Below, piece by piece: positions 1 through 9,884 of a DNA stretch of 64,000 bases. This DNA comes from an uncultured Pelagibacteraceae bacterium (GTDB lineage: Bacteria; Pseudomonadota; Alphaproteobacteria; Pelagibacterales; Pelagibacteraceae). Numbering within the stretch: position 1 is the first letter of the stretch; every line of letters starts with the position of its first letter. The notes under the pieces were generated by a model. It made no database searches and was not told the origin of the DNA. It worked only from the letters and a program-made list of their open reading frames with translations. The stretch is from contig CACPOD010000001.1 in assembly GCA_902635515.1 (NCBI GenBank), positions 62,001 to 126,000 of the forward strand. The letters run 5' to 3'. The translations under genes were made by a program, and so were the position numbers.

Positions 1-573
1 AAGTAACATTGGCAAGGATAACAAAGTATTTGTTCTTGAGAATAGCATTGCAGTTTTAGCTGATTTAGCTTTTGTTTCTGGATCACTCTCAACTATTCCT
101 AAAGCTCTTTTTTGATTTGGCCAAATTACGAACCATACATTAAATGCCATTACAATTCCTAGCCACATTCCAATTCCAATTGCAGTATGTTTTGGTACCC
201 CTGTACCAATGCTTAAAGTCATAGCATCATGAAGATATCCATTAAGAAGAGCAAGAATTAAACCAGAAAGAACAGTTAACGCAGCAGCCCATCTGAAGTA
301 AAATAGTGCAGCTGGTGCTATTACTTTACCAATAGCTGGTTTTTGTTCATCTGGAATTTTTCCCATATTTGGAATTTGAACAAAATTGAAATACCACAAC
401 AAACCAATCCACATAATTGCAACAATCACATGAATATATCTAAATAACCAGCTCCAGAATAACGTATCAAAAGCAATTCCATCATTTAAATAAAACAATC
501 CTAAAAACAAAAGAATTGCTATTGCAAGTGATGCGTGAACTGTTTTAGATAATGATGACAATAAATTACTCAT
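1..573 (-). CDS. Urate oxidase N-terminal-type (PuuD-like) membrane protein, 3' part outside the window
   Basis: The reading frame opens with ATG at 573-571 and stays open for 191 codons to the window edge, so the C-terminus is missing. The protein is mostly hydrophobic, with at least four membrane segments; one includes the stretch WSWLFRYIHVIVAIMWIGLL and another FRWAALLTVLSGLIL-like residues. This pattern matches the membrane domain of PuuD-type urate hydroxylases (Urate_ox_N family), which in full-length members is followed by a cytochrome c domain. Whether that domain follows here cannot be seen. It lies 49 bp downstream of uvrA on the same strand. The family match is fairly strong; a role in urate oxidation is only inferred, since many members stand alone without it. 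Confidence 0.72.
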   Translation of the reverse strand, partial: MSNLLSSLSKTVHASLAIAILLFLGLFYLNDGIAFDTLFWSWLFRYIHVIVAIMWIGLLWYFNFVQIPNMGKIPDEQKPAIGKVIAPAALFYFRWAAALTVLSGLILALLNGYLHDAMTLSIGTGVPKHTAIGIGMWLGIVMAFNVWFVIWPNQKRALGIVESDPETKAKSAKTAMLFSRTNTLLSLPMLL

Positions 574-622
574 GATTCTATATAATTATACACTAATTTT
601 AAAAAAATTTAAGTTCTTAAAT

Positions 623-3475
623 CTAAGCTAAAAGAGGTTTCAAAAATTGACCAGTATAACTCTCCTTAACTTTACATACTTCTTCCGGTTTTCCTTCGGC
701 GACAATATTACCACCTTTTACACCACCTTCAGGACCCATATCAACAATGTAGTCAGCTGTTTTAATAACATCTAGATTATGTTCAATTACAACTACTGTA
801 TTCCCAAGTTTTACAAATGTATGAAGTATCTCTAAAAGCTTTTTAATATCATGCTGATGTAAACCTGTAGTTGGTTCATCTAAAATATACATTGTTCTTC
901 CTGTTGATCTTTTTGAAAGTTCTTTTGCGAGCTTAATTCGTTGTGCTTCACCTCCTGATAGAGTAGTTGCTTGCTGACCAATTTTTATATAGCCTAATCC
1001 AACTTTTTTTAGAGTTAATAATTTTGTTTTTATATTAGATATATTCTCAAAATATTCACAACCTTCATCAACTGACATATCTAAAACATCGGCAATACTT
1101 TTGCCTTTAAATTTAATCTCTAAAGTTTCTCTATTGTATCTGGTGCCTTTACACTCATCACATTGTATATAAACATCAGGTAAAAAATGCATTTCATATG
1201 TAATTACACCATCACCTTCACAAGCTTCACATCTGCCTCCTTTAACATTAAAAGAAAATCTTCCTGGTTTATATCCTCTTGTTTTGGACTCTGGCAGGCT
1301 TGTAAACCAATCTCTAATAGGTCCAAAGGCCCCTGTATATGTTGCTGGATTTGATCTAGGGGTTCTGCCAATGGGAGATTGGTCAATATCAATTATTTTA
1401 TCAATTAATTCTACGCCCTTATAACCTTTAAATGATTTAGGTGCTTTTCTTGCTTTGTTATTTAAAGTTAAATTTAAGGCATGAAATAAAGTTTGCAATA
1501 TTAGAGTAGATTTACCACTACCTGAAACACCAGTAACACAAGTAAAAGTTCCACTTGGGATCTTAAGATTTACATTATTTAGATTATTTCCACTTGCACC
1601 ATTGATTTCTATAAATCTTCCATTTTTAGCTAAACGTCGTGATTTTGGAATTTCAATTGTTTTTTTATTTGCAAGATATTGACCTGTAATACTATTTTTA
1701 TCTTTTTTAATCTCATCATATGACCCTTGTGCTGTTATCTCGCCACCATTACTTCCAGCTTCAGGACCTAGATCAATAATGTGATCTGCATTTTCCATTG
1801 TCTCAGTGTCATGCTCTACAACAATAACAGTATTACCTAGATCTCGTAATCTTTTTAGTGCATTAATTAGTTTAACGTTATCTTTTTGATGTAATCCAAT
1901 TGAAGGTTCATCCAAAACATATAAAACACCAGTTAACCCAGATCCAATTTGTGAAGCCAGTCTTATTCTTTGGGCTTCACCACCTGACAAAGTTCCGGAT
2001 TCTCTTGATAATGTTAAATAATCTAGACCAACATTTAAAAGAAAATTTAATCTTTCATTGATTTCTTTTAGAACATGTTCAGCTATTTTAAATTGTCTCT
2101 TATCAAGGTTATTTTCTAAATTTTTAAACCATTCTGCTGCATCTAAAATAGATTTTTTTGTTACTTCACTAATATTAAGATCATTGATTTTAACACATAA
2201 TGCCTCTTCTTTTAATCTGTCACCATTACATGCTTCACATGCGGTATCAGATTGATATTCAGCAATAGCTTCTCTTTTCCATTCGCTATCAGACTCTAAA
2301 AATCTTCTTTCAAGATTATTAATTACACCTTCAAAAGTTTTTTTGTAAGAATATTTCTCGTATCCATCATCATAATTAAATTTAATTTCATCTTCATCAG
2401 AGCCATAAAGAATAATATCTTTAATTTTTTTTGGTAATTTTTTCCATTTTTCATCTAAAGAAAAACCATAATGTTTTGCTAAAGATGCTAAAGTTTGAGC
2501 ATAATATAGTGTAGTTGATTTTGACCAAGGTTCTATTGCTCCATCTGCTAAACTTTTTCTTTCATCAGGAACAACTAAATTTGGATCAACATTTAACTTC
2601 ATACCAATTCCTTCACACTCTTCACAAGCTCCATATGGGCTGTTAAATGAAAAAAGTCTTGGTTCAATTTCCTCAATTGTAAAGCCACTCTCAGGGCAAG
2701 CAAATTTGGTAGAGTAAATTAATTTTTCAATTTTTCTAAATTTTTGAGGAAGTGTTTCATCCTCATATTCTACAAAAACTAAACCGTTAGCTAAATTTAC
2801 AGCCGTTTCAATACTTTCAGCTAACCTGTTACCAAGTTTTGAATTTAAAACTATTCTATCGACTAAGACTGAAATATCATGTTTAAGTTTTTTATCTAGA
2901 TTGGGTGATTTTTCTATATCATATAAAATATTATCAATTTTAATTTTTCTAAAACCTCTTCTTTTGTAGCTTAAAATATCTTTTTTATATTCACCTTTAC
3001 GACCTCTCACCACTGGAGCATAAATATATATTGTTGATTTTTTTGGTAATTTTTTAACTAAATCTACTATTTGTGTAATTGTTTGAGAGGTTATTGGTTT
3101 GCCTGTAAATGGTGAGTAGGGGATACCTGCTCTAGCATATAAAACTCTCATGTAATCATAAATTTCTGTTACAGTTGCAACAGTAGATCTTGGATTTTTT
3201 GATGTATTTTTTTGTTCTATTGCAATAGCTGGACTTAATCCTTCAATTAAATCAACATTTGGTTTTTTCATTTTATCTAAAAATTGACGTGCATATGCAG
3301 ATAAACTCTCTACATACCTTCTTTGACCTTCTGCGTAGATAGTGTCAAAAGCTAAAGATGATTTTCCTGAACCTGATAGACCCGTTATGACCACAAATTT
3401 GTCTTTTGGAATCTCTACAGTAACATTCTTCAAATTATGTTCTTTAGCGCCCTTAATAACTATCTTTTTCATCAT
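623..3475 (-). CDS. uvrA: Excinuclease ABC subunit A (UvrA)
   Basis: UvrA is the DNA-damage sensor of nucleotide excision repair; its dimer scans DNA and loads UvrB. The 950-residue protein has the expected full length and two ABC ATPase halves: a Walker A motif GLSGSGKSS near residues 32-40, a second GVSGSGKST in the C-terminal half, and two LSGGEAQRI signatures. The zinc modules CEAC/CDEC in the second half are intact. The first module reads CPES instead of CPxC, which I recall as common in alphaproteobacterial UvrA. Tandem Met codons at 3475 and 3472 leave the start ambiguous by one residue. It is divergent from ssb across an 88-bp gap, a common uvrA/ssb arrangement. Confidence 0.98.
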   Translation of the reverse strand: MMKKIVIKGAKEHNLKNVTVEIPKDKFVVITGLSGSGKSSLAFDTIYAEGQRRYVESLSAYARQFLDKMKKPNVDLIEGLSPAIAIEQKNTSKNPRSTVATVTEIYDYMRVLYARAGIPYSPFTGKPITSQTITQIVDLVKKLPKKSTIYIYAPVVRGRKGEYKKDILSYKRRGFRKIKIDNILYDIEKSPNLDKKLKHDISVLVDRIVLNSKLGNRLAESIETAVNLANGLVFVEYEDETLPQKFRKIEKLIYSTKFACPESGFTIEEIEPRLFSFNSPYGACEECEGIGMKLNVDPNLVVPDERKSLADGAIEPWSKSTTLYYAQTLASLAKHYGFSLDEKWKKLPKKIKDIILYGSDEDEIKFNYDDGYEKYSYKKTFEGVINNLERRFLESDSEWKREAIAEYQSDTACEACNGDRLKEEALCVKINDLNISEVTKKSILDAAEWFKNLENNLDKRQFKIAEHVLKEINERLNFLLNVGLDYLTLSRESGTLSGGEAQRIRLASQIGSGLTGVLYVLDEPSIGLHQKDNVKLINALKRLRDLGNTVIVVEHDTETMENADHIIDLGPEAGSNGGEITAQGSYDEIKKDKNSITGQYLANKKTIEIPKSRRLAKNGRFIEINGASGNNLNNVNLKIPSGTFTCVTGVSGSGKSTLILQTLFHALNLTLNNKARKAPKSFKGYKGVELIDKIIDIDQSPIGRTPRSNPATYTGAFGPIRDWFTSLPESKTRGYKPGRFSFNVKGGRCEACEGDGVITYEMHFLPDVYIQCDECKGTRYNRETLEIKFKGKSIADVLDMSVDEGCEYFENISNIKTKLLTLKKVGLGYIKIGQQATTLSGGEAQRIKLAKELSKRSTGRTMYILDEPTTGLHQHDIKKLLEILHTFVKLGNTVVVIEHNLDVIKTADYIVDMGPEGGVKGGNIVAEGKPEEVCKVKESYTGQFLKPLLA

Positions 3476-3563
3476 AATTTTAGTTGCTTTGAGTTAATAT
3501 AATTAATATTCAGAAGAATTGTGATATAATTCTAATTAACTAATTTAATAAATATTAAATATT
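3476..3563. promoter_or_regulatory. Divergent uvrA/ssb promoter region
   Basis: The 88-bp AT-rich gap between the divergent uvrA and ssb starts must hold both promoters. A consensus-like -10 hexamer TATAAT lies at 3525-3530 on the plus strand, about 34 bp before the ssb ATG, preceded by GTGA (extended -10 like). No good -35 hexamer is placed 16-18 bp upstream. I see no confident LexA operator. Confidence 0.45.
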
Positions 3564-4013
3564 ATGGCTGGAAGTTTAAATAAAGTATTATTAATTGGTC
3601 GTTTGGGCGCAGATCCTGAAATTAAGCAAATGGTAAATGGTAAAAGTGTTGCTAGATTAAGCCTTGCAACAAGTCAATCTTGGAAAGACAAAAACACAGG
3701 TGAAAGAAAAGAGAAAACGGAGTGGCACCGTGTAGTTGTATTTAACGAAGGTTTAGTAAATGTTGTTCAACAATATTTAAAAAAAGGTGCTCAAATTTAT
3801 GTTGAGGGACAACTTACGACAAGAAAATGGAAAGATGAACAATCGGGACAAGACAAATATTCAACTGAAATAGTTATACAAGGATATAATTCTTCACTGA
3901 CAATGTTGGGAGGAGGAAATTCTGGTGGCGGAATTCAAAATGACACAACTCAACAAAATAATATTGAGGATTCTTCACAAGTGTCAGATATGGATGATGA
4001 AATTCCATTTTAG
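3564..4013 (+). CDS. ssb: Single-stranded DNA-binding protein
   Basis: SSB coats single-stranded DNA during replication, repair and recombination and recruits partners through its acidic tail. The 149-residue product begins with the typical N-terminal motif ([13 protein letters not shown]) and keeps the OB-fold signature with WHRVVVF and the [10 protein letters not shown] strand up to about residue 110. A Gly/Gln/Asn-rich linker follows, and the protein ends in MDDEIPF, the conserved C-terminal interaction tip. The gene ends 5 bp before gyrA, so the two are probably cotranscribed from the divergent uvrA/ssb promoter region. Confidence 0.98.
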   Translation: MAGSLNKVLLIGRLGADPEIKQMVNGKSVARLSLATSQSWKDKNTGERKEKTEWHRVVVFNEGLVNVVQQYLKKGAQIYVEGQLTTRKWKDEQSGQDKYSTEIVIQGYNSSLTMLGGGNSGGGIQNDTTQQNNIEDSSQVSDMDDEIPF

Positions 4014-4018
4014 TTTCT

Positions 4019-6598
4019 ATGAAAAATACTGAAGAGTTTAAAGATAAAAATATAAAATTAATCTCAATGCATGATGAGATGAGCTCATCATATCTTTCTT
4101 ATGCAATGAGTGTAATTGTAAGTCGTGCACTTCCTGATGTAAGAGATGGTTTAAAACCTGTTCATAGAAGAATTTTATATGCAATGTACAAAGGCGGATA
4201 TGATTGGTCTAAACAATTTAGAAAATCCGCAAGAATAGTTGGGGATGTTATTGGTAAATATCACCCTCATGGTGATCAGTCTGTTTATGATGCTTTAGTT
4301 AGAATGGTACAAGATTTTTCGATGAGCTTACCGTTAATTCAAGGTCAAGGAAATTTTGGTTCTATAGATGGTGATCCTGCTGCAGCAATGAGATATACTG
4401 AAACTCGTTTGTCAAAAGTTTCTCAATTTCTGATTGATGATATTGAAAAAAATACAATTACTTTCAAAAGCAATTACGATGAAACTGAGAAAGAACCTAG
4501 TGTTTTACCAGCACAGTTTCCAAATTTATTAGTAAATGGAGCTGGTGGTATCGCTGTAGGTATGGCAACAAGCATACCTCCTCACAATTTAGGTGAAATT
4601 ATTGATGGCACTTTGGCCTTAATAGATAATAAAGATATTAAAATTAGAGAGTTAATGAAACATATACCTGGTCCAGATTTTCCAACTGGCGGTGTAATTA
4701 TAGGTAAAGATATAATTAAACAAGGATATAACAATGGAAGAGGATCATTTAAGATTAGAGGTGAAATCTCAATTGAACAACAAAAAAATGGACGTGAAAG
4801 ACTTGTAATAACTTCTATACCTTATCAAGTTAACAAATCTGTTTTAAACGAAAGGATTGCTCAATTAGTAAGAGAAAAAAAGATTGAAGGAATAAGAGAT
4901 ATTAGAGACGAGTCGAACAGAGAAGGTATTAGGGTAGCAATAGATTTAAGAAACGGTGTAGAACCAGAAACTATAAAGAGACAGTTATATAAAAACACTC
5001 AAATAGAGAGTTCATTTGGTTTTAATACTTTAGCTATTGTTGAGGGAAAACCCCAAACGTGTACTTTAAAAGATTTTTTATCCAATTTTTTAACCTTTAG
5101 AGAAGATGTAGTTATTAAGAAAACTAAATTTGATCTTCAAAAAGCTGAAGAACGTGCACATATATTAATCGGATTATCAGTGTCAGTTGAAAATTTAGAT
5201 AAAATAATAAAAATTATTCGATCATCTAAAACACCTGATGATGCTAAAATATCAATTTTAAAAACTAAATGGAAAATAAATAAATCACAAAAATTAATTT
5301 CTTTAGTAGAGGGAAAAAAAGGTAAAAACCTTTATTCTTTATCAGAACCACAAGTTTTAGCTATTTTGGAATTAAGACTCCAGAAATTAACTGCTTTAGG
5401 AATAAATGAGATCGAAATTGAAATTAAAAAATTAGCTGAATTAATTACTAAATATAAAAAAATTATTTCATCAAAAAAAGAACTTTTAAAAGTAATCAGC
5501 GAAGAACTTAAAAATATCAAAGAGAAATTTGCTACACCAAGAAGAACTAAAATTATAGACGCTGTTTTAAATTACGATATTGAGGAAACTATTCAAAAAC
5601 AATCAGTAATAATTACCGTCACATTGCAAGGATACATAAAAAGAGGTTCTTTAGATGGAGTAAAAAAACAAAAAAGAGGTGGCAAAGGAAAATCAGGCAT
5701 AACAACTAGAGATCAAGACTCTGTTGTTCAAACTCTATCAGTAAATACACATACTTCAGTTCTCTTCTTTTCTACTGAGGGTTTAGTTTACAAGATTAAA
5801 GCATGGAAAATCCCAGAGGGCTCATCATCATCAAAAGGGAAGTCTTTATTTAATATTTTACCTTTAAAGAGTCACCAAGCTATAAGCTCAATTATGCCAA
5901 TGCCTGAAGAAGAAACAGACCTAAAAAATTATCAAATAATTTTTGCTACAGCACATGGAAAAGTTAGAAAAAATAGTTTAGAAGATTTTTCATCAATTAA
6001 TGCATCTGGAAAAATTGCAATGAAATTAGATAATAATGATAAAATTGTAGGTGTTAAAATTTGTAAAGATGATCAAGATGTAATTTTAAGCACAAAATTT
6101 GGGAAATGCATTAGATTTGAAGCTAAGAAACTAAGAGTTTTTAAAGGTAGATCTTCTAAAGGAATTAAAGGAATAGAGTTAGCATCAAATGATCAAATAG
6201 TATCTTTATCGGTTATTGATAACGATAAAATTAATAAAAATGGAAAAAAATCCAAAGATGAAAAATCTGAATTAAAAGCAAGAGAGAAATTTGTTTTATC
6301 AATAAGTGAGAATGGTTATGGTAAAAAGACCTCACATACAGATTATAGGGTTACTAACAGAGGCGGAAAAGGCATTATAGGAATAGTAAATTCACCAAGA
6401 AATGGGAATATTACTTCATCCTTTCCTGTTTTTGAAGGTGATGAAATTTTAATTTCTACTAATAAAGGTAGGGTTATAAGAGTTGCGGTTAAAGAAATTA
6501 GAACTGCTGGTAGAAATACCCAAGGTGTTAGGATAATTAAGTTGTCAGGAGAAGAAAAAGTTGTTTCGGCAATTAAAATTGATGATAATTTGATTTAA
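4019..6598 (+). CDS. gyrA: DNA gyrase subunit A
   Basis: This is the breakage-reunion subunit of gyrase, which introduces negative supercoils together with GyrB. The 859-residue protein has the winged-helix region with catalytic tyrosine in [10 protein letters not shown] (Tyr126) and C-terminal beta-pinwheel blades. The GyrA box KQKRGGKG in the C-terminal domain distinguishes it from ParC. In the quinolone-resistance region the sequence is [11 protein letters not shown], so glutamine (Gln87) stands where E. coli has Ser83, while the Asp87 equivalent (Asp91) is kept. The gene sits in an ssb-gyrA-coaD-cyclophilin-tgt run with 4-5 bp gaps or small overlaps. Confidence 0.97.
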   Translation: MKNTEEFKDKNIKLISMHDEMSSSYLSYAMSVIVSRALPDVRDGLKPVHRRILYAMYKGGYDWSKQFRKSARIVGDVIGKYHPHGDQSVYDALVRMVQDFSMSLPLIQGQGNFGSIDGDPAAAMRYTETRLSKVSQFLIDDIEKNTITFKSNYDETEKEPSVLPAQFPNLLVNGAGGIAVGMATSIPPHNLGEIIDGTLALIDNKDIKIRELMKHIPGPDFPTGGVIIGKDIIKQGYNNGRGSFKIRGEISIEQQKNGRERLVITSIPYQVNKSVLNERIAQLVREKKIEGIRDIRDESNREGIRVAIDLRNGVEPETIKRQLYKNTQIESSFGFNTLAIVEGKPQTCTLKDFLSNFLTFREDVVIKKTKFDLQKAEERAHILIGLSVSVENLDKIIKIIRSSKTPDDAKISILKTKWKINKSQKLISLVEGKKGKNLYSLSEPQVLAILELRLQKLTALGINEIEIEIKKLAELITKYKKIISSKKELLKVISEELKNIKEKFATPRRTKIIDAVLNYDIEETIQKQSVIITVTLQGYIKRGSLDGVKKQKRGGKGKSGITTRDQDSVVQTLSVNTHTSVLFFSTEGLVYKIKAWKIPEGSSSSKGKSLFNILPLKSHQAISSIMPMPEEETDLKNYQIIFATAHGKVRKNSLEDFSSINASGKIAMKLDNNDKIVGVKICKDDQDVILSTKFGKCIRFEAKKLRVFKGRSSKGIKGIELASNDQIVSLSVIDNDKINKNGKKSKDEKSELKAREKFVLSISENGYGKKTSHTDYRVTNRGGKGIIGIVNSPRNGNITSSFPVFEGDEILISTNKGRVIRVAVKEIRTAGRNTQGVRIIKLSGEEKVVSAIKIDDNLI

Positions 6599-6602
6599 TT
6601 TA

Positions 6603-7097
6603 ATGAGTAAAATAGCAATTTATCCTGGAACATTTGATCCAATTACTTTTGGACATATAGATGTAATAAAAAAATCATTAAAATTGTTTGATAAGATAGT
6701 AGTAGGTGTCTCGGACGAAAGTAACAAAGATTACTTATTTAGTTCTGATGAAAGAATAGAAATAGTAAATAAAGCTTTATTTAAAGATCTAAAGTTAAAT
6801 AGAAAAAAAATAAAAGTTGTTTCTTTTGGATCTTTAACTACTGATTTGTGTAAAAAATACAAATCAAATATAATTTTAAGAGGATTAAGAGCTGTATCTG
6901 ATTTTGAGTACGAATTTCAATTAGCTGGTATGAACAGAAAATTGAACCAAAATATAGAAACTATTTTTTTAATGTCTGATGTAGAAAATCAAATCATTTC
7001 TTCTAGATTTGTTAAAGAGATTGTTAAATTAAAAGGTGATATAAAAAAATTTACTACAAAAAGCACAATTAAATCATTAAAAGATAAATATGAATAA
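6603..7097 (+). CDS. coaD: Phosphopantetheine adenylyltransferase
   Basis: CoaD transfers AMP from ATP to 4'-phosphopantetheine, the penultimate step of coenzyme A synthesis. The 164-residue length is normal for the family. The nucleotidyltransferase motif is clear at the N-terminus (YPGTFDPITFGHIDV, containing the TxGH core), followed by the substrate loop LRGLRAVSDFEYEFQLAGMN and the C-terminal ISSRFVKEI, a variant of the usual ISSTxVKE. It starts 4 bp after gyrA and overlaps the following cyclophilin gene by 8 bp, suggesting translational coupling. Confidence 0.97.
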   Translation: MSKIAIYPGTFDPITFGHIDVIKKSLKLFDKIVVGVSDESNKDYLFSSDERIEIVNKALFKDLKLNRKKIKVVSFGSLTTDLCKKYKSNIILRGLRAVSDFEYEFQLAGMNRKLNQNIETIFLMSDVENQIISSRFVKEIVKLKGDIKKFTTKSTIKSLKDKYE

Positions 7098-7650
7098 GAT
7101 TTTTATTAAAATACTTTTTTTATTTTTTTTAATCACTAATCAATCAATAGCTAAGGAGAATATAATGATATTAAAATTAAAAGATGGTGACGTCAAAATT
7201 GAATTGTTTGAAGATGTTGCGCCAAACCATGTAAAAAGAATTAAGGAATTAGCTAATAGCGGTAAATACGATAACGTTGTTTTTCACAGAGTTATTGATG
7301 GATTTATGGCTCAAACAGGCGATGTGAAATTTGGAAATTCAGAATCTAAAGAGTTTGATCTTAGACGAGCAGGAATGGGTGGTTCAGATTTTCCTGACTT
7401 AGAGCAAGAATTCAATAGTCTGCCACATGATAGAGGAACTTTATCAATGGCAAGAGCTCAAGATCCAAATAGTGCAAATAGCCAATTTTTTATTTGTTTT
7501 CAGCCAGCTCCATTTTTAGATCGACAATATACAGTTTTTGGAAAAGTGATAGAGGGTATGGAATTTGTTGATAAAATAAAAAGAGGAGATCAAAACAATA
7601 ACGGTGCTGTAACTGAACCAGATAAGATTATTAGTTTTAAATCTCAATAA
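7090..7650 (+). CDS. ppiA: Cyclophilin-type peptidyl-prolyl isomerase with signal peptide and internal start
   Basis: This is a peptidyl-prolyl cis-trans isomerase that speeds protein folding. The 186-residue product has an N-terminal signal peptide (charged start, hydrophobic core, cleavage probably after NQSIA at residue 21), so the main form should be exported to the periplasm. Cyclophilin motifs follow: VVFHRVIDGFMAQTGD, then SMARAQDPNSANSQFFI and FLDRQYTVFGKV. An internal ATG at 7165 (Met26), placed at the exact start of the enzyme domain, is preceded by AAGGAG at 7153-7158 with 6 bp spacing. This could also produce a cytoplasmic form. The gene overlaps coaD by 8 bp and ends 8 bp before tgt. 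Confidence 0.93.
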   Translation: MNKIFIKILFLFFLITNQSIAKENIMILKLKDGDVKIELFEDVAPNHVKRIKELANSGKYDNVVFHRVIDGFMAQTGDVKFGNSESKEFDLRRAGMGGSDFPDLEQEFNSLPHDRGTLSMARAQDPNSANSQFFICFQPAPFLDRQYTVFGKVIEGMEFVDKIKRGDQNNNGAVTEPDKIISFKSQ

Positions 7651-7658
7651 ATTTTTTA

Positions 7659-8771
7659 ATGGCATTAAAAAAATTTGCCTTTAACGTTTTAAAAAAAAAT
7701 AAATTTGCTAGGTGTGGTTTAATTGAGACGCATCGTGGCAATATACAAACTCCAGCTTTTATGCCTGTTGGAACACAGGCAACTGTAAAAGCTTGCACAA
7801 TAGATGATATTAAAAAAACAGGTTCTGAAATAATACTTTCAAATACTTATCATTTAATGATACGTCCAGGTGTTGAAAGAATTCAATCCGCTGGTGGACT
7901 TCATAATTTTATGAATTGCGATTTACCTATATTAACTGACTCTGGTGGTTTTCAAGTAATGTCTCTTTCAAAATTGAATAAGATTGATAGAGAAAAGGGT
8001 GCCATATTCAATTCTCATGTTGATGGTAAAAAATTTTATTTAAGTCCTGAGGAGAGTATCAGAATACAGCTGGGTTTAAATTCTGACATAGTAATGATTA
8101 TGGATGAGTGTCCAAAAAAAACTAATGATTATGATGTTATTAAAAAATCTATGGATCTTTCACTTTATTGGGCCGAAAGATCTAAAAAAGCTTTTGGAAA
8201 TAATCCTCATAAAGCCTTATTTGGTATTATCCAGGGAGGTTTATTTAAAGATTTAAGATTAAAATCAATACAAGAACTAATTAAAATTGGTTTTGATGGA
8301 TATGCTGTAGGCGGGTTAGCAGTAGGAGAGACTCAAAATGAAATGTTTAGCGTTTTAGATGATATCAAAGAATATTTACCTATAGAAAAACCTCACTATT
8401 TAATGGGTGTTGGAACTCCGTCAGATATTTTAGGTGCTGTTAAAAGAGGTATAGATATGTTTGATTGTGTTTTGCCAACCAGATCAGGACGAACAGGTTT
8501 AGCATTTACTTGGAATGGCAGAATTAATATTAAAAATAATAAATATCAAAATGACAACACTTCTCTAGATCCAAATTGTAAAAATCTTAATTTAAATAAA
8601 TATTCAAAAAACTACTTGAATCACTTATTTAACACTAATGAAATTCTTGCTTCAATGTTGCTCACTCTACATAATATTAATTTTTATCAAGAATTAATGG
8701 CCTTGATCAGAAAAAATATTAATGATGGTACTTTTGATCAATTTCACGATAAATACATTGATAAGTTGTAG
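7659..8771 (+). CDS. tgt: tRNA-guanine transglycosylase (queuine synthesis) with eroded zinc site
   Basis: TGT exchanges guanine-34 for preQ1 in tRNAs with GUN anticodons, a step in queuosine synthesis. The 370-residue protein keeps the catalytic residues: Asp94 in LTDSGGFQVMSL, the nucleophile Asp269 in MFDCVLPTRSGRTG, and the GGLAVGE base-binding loop. The C-terminal zinc site is degraded: of the family C-x-C-x2-C...H ligands only Cys307 and His338 remain, with Asn309 and Leu312 at the other two positions, although the flanking DPxC and YSKNYLNHL segments align well. It is the last protein gene of the ssb-gyrA-coaD-ppi run and is followed by tRNA-Lys. Confidence 0.95.
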   Translation: MALKKFAFNVLKKNKFARCGLIETHRGNIQTPAFMPVGTQATVKACTIDDIKKTGSEIILSNTYHLMIRPGVERIQSAGGLHNFMNCDLPILTDSGGFQVMSLSKLNKIDREKGAIFNSHVDGKKFYLSPEESIRIQLGLNSDIVMIMDECPKKTNDYDVIKKSMDLSLYWAERSKKAFGNNPHKALFGIIQGGLFKDLRLKSIQELIKIGFDGYAVGGLAVGETQNEMFSVLDDIKEYLPIEKPHYLMGVGTPSDILGAVKRGIDMFDCVLPTRSGRTGLAFTWNGRINIKNNKYQNDNTSLDPNCKNLNLNKYSKNYLNHLFNTNEILASMLLTLHNINFYQELMALIRKNINDGTFDQFHDKYIDKL

Positions 8772-8794
8772 AACGTGCATAGATTTAGTTAAAA

Positions 8795-8831
8795 TTGACA
8801 TTTGAAAAAAAATAATAATTCTGTATATAAC
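8795..8831 (+). promoter_or_regulatory. Putative promoter of tRNA-Lys
   Basis: In the 84-bp gap between tgt and tRNA-Lys there is a perfect TTGACA at 8795-8800 and an overlapping option TTGAAA at 8802-8807. The latter is followed after 16 bp by TATATA (8824-8829). Either pairing would place the transcript start shortly before the tRNA. An inverted repeat TATTCAA-T-TTGAATA (8835-8849) lies in the leader. Confidence 0.45.
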
Positions 8832-8855
8832 AACTATTCAATTTGAATAATTTGG

Positions 8856-8931
<76 letters not shown>

Positions 8932-8940
8932 CTTATTTAA

Positions 8941-9768
8941 TTAACTAAAAACAATTGGTGGATAATCCAAGATTACCTCGTTCATCCATTCATTCAGCTG
9001 TTTAATCCTTGTATCAGAAGATGGATGAGTGCTCATAAATTGTGGTGGTTCTTTCCCTTTATTAATTTCTTTCATTCTTTCCCAAATTTTTACCGTTTCT
9101 CTAATATCATACCCAGAAAGTGATGAAAAAATCATACCAAGATAGTCAGCTTCACTTTCTTGTTTTCTGTTAAAAGGATTCATTATTCCAAGTTGAGCTA
9201 GCAAACCAACAGTATCCATTCCTGTTGTTCTGTTAATATCTGATAGTACACCACCACTCGCTATATCAATTATTCGTGCTCCTGTATTTAATAATACTCC
9301 TCGACTAGCTCGTTCCACAGAATGTTTGGCAACTGCATGCGCTACCTCATGACCCATAACTGCTGCTAAACCATTTGTATTTTTTGTAACATCAAGAATA
9401 CCAGTATAAACAGCTATTTTACCACCGGGCATACACCAAGCATTCCTAACTTTTTTGTTATCAATTAAAATATATTCCCATTCAAAATTTGCTGTTGGAT
9501 CGTTCAAATTAGCTCTGAAAAAATATTCACTTATTGAGTCTTCCATTCTTTTTCCAATTTCTTTTATTTCATTTAATTTTTTTACATCATTGCTCATCTT
9601 TTCTTTTTCTTTTACTTTTTCATAAATTTGAGCAGCTTGAGCATTTAATTTTTCTTCTGGAATTATTTTTAATTGTTTTCTATCAGTAATTGGTGCTGAT
9701 GCGCATGAATGCAAAATAATGCTTCCACATCCGCAACCTACATAAGTCAAAAATTTTCTTCTATCCAT
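8941..9768 (-). CDS. M48-family metallopeptidase, probable lipoprotein
   Basis: This is a 275-residue zinc metalloprotease of the M48 family (related to periplasmic LoiP/BepA-type quality-control peptidases). The zinc motif HEVAH is at residues 140-144 and the downstream glutamate ligand lies in QESEADYLG. The N-terminus MDRRKFL resembles a twin-arginine export signal and is followed by a lipobox-like ILHSC with Cys22 as the likely lipidated residue. It is therefore probably anchored in the envelope; whether export is Tat- or Sec-dependent is inference. Its 3' end faces tRNA-Lys, and its start is divergent from the DUF502 gene. Confidence 0.88.
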   Translation of the reverse strand: MDRRKFLTYVGCGCGSIILHSCASAPITDRKQLKIIPEEKLNAQAAQIYEKVKEKEKMSNDVKKLNEIKEIGKRMEDSISEYFFRANLNDPTANFEWEYILIDNKKVRNAWCMPGGKIAVYTGILDVTKNTNGLAAVMGHEVAHAVAKHSVERASRGVLLNTGARIIDIASGGVLSDINRTTGMDTVGLLAQLGIMNPFNRKQESEADYLGMIFSSLSGYDIRETVKIWERMKEINKGKEPPQFMSTHPSSDTRIKQLNEWMNEVILDYPPIVFS

Positions 9769-9798
9769 ATCTACTTATTATTGATATTAATATTCCAT

Positions 9799-9876
9799 AT
9801 GAATCTTAATAACAAAATTTTAATTGTATTATTTATCATTGCAATTGTTTTTGTTGTATATGCTAGTTATAGTTAA
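9799..9876 (+). CDS. Possible 25-residue single-span membrane peptide
   Basis: A short ATG-started frame encodes 25 residues: a polar N-terminus (MNLNNK) followed by an unbroken hydrophobic stretch rich in Ile, Val and Phe and a short polar end. It would form a single membrane span. It ends 8 bp before the DUF502 membrane protein gene, as expected for a coupled leader or partner peptide. There is no Shine-Dalgarno sequence and low-complexity AT-rich DNA easily yields hydrophobic frames, so this is a tentative call. Confidence 0.3.
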   Translation: MNLNNKILIVLFIIAIVFVVYASYS

Positions 9877-9884
9877 ATAAAAAT

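Noticed and set aside
2680..2720. UvrA first zinc module with CPES instead of CPxC
   Set aside because: I recall this as typical of alphaproteobacterial UvrA, so it is not treated as a new loss.
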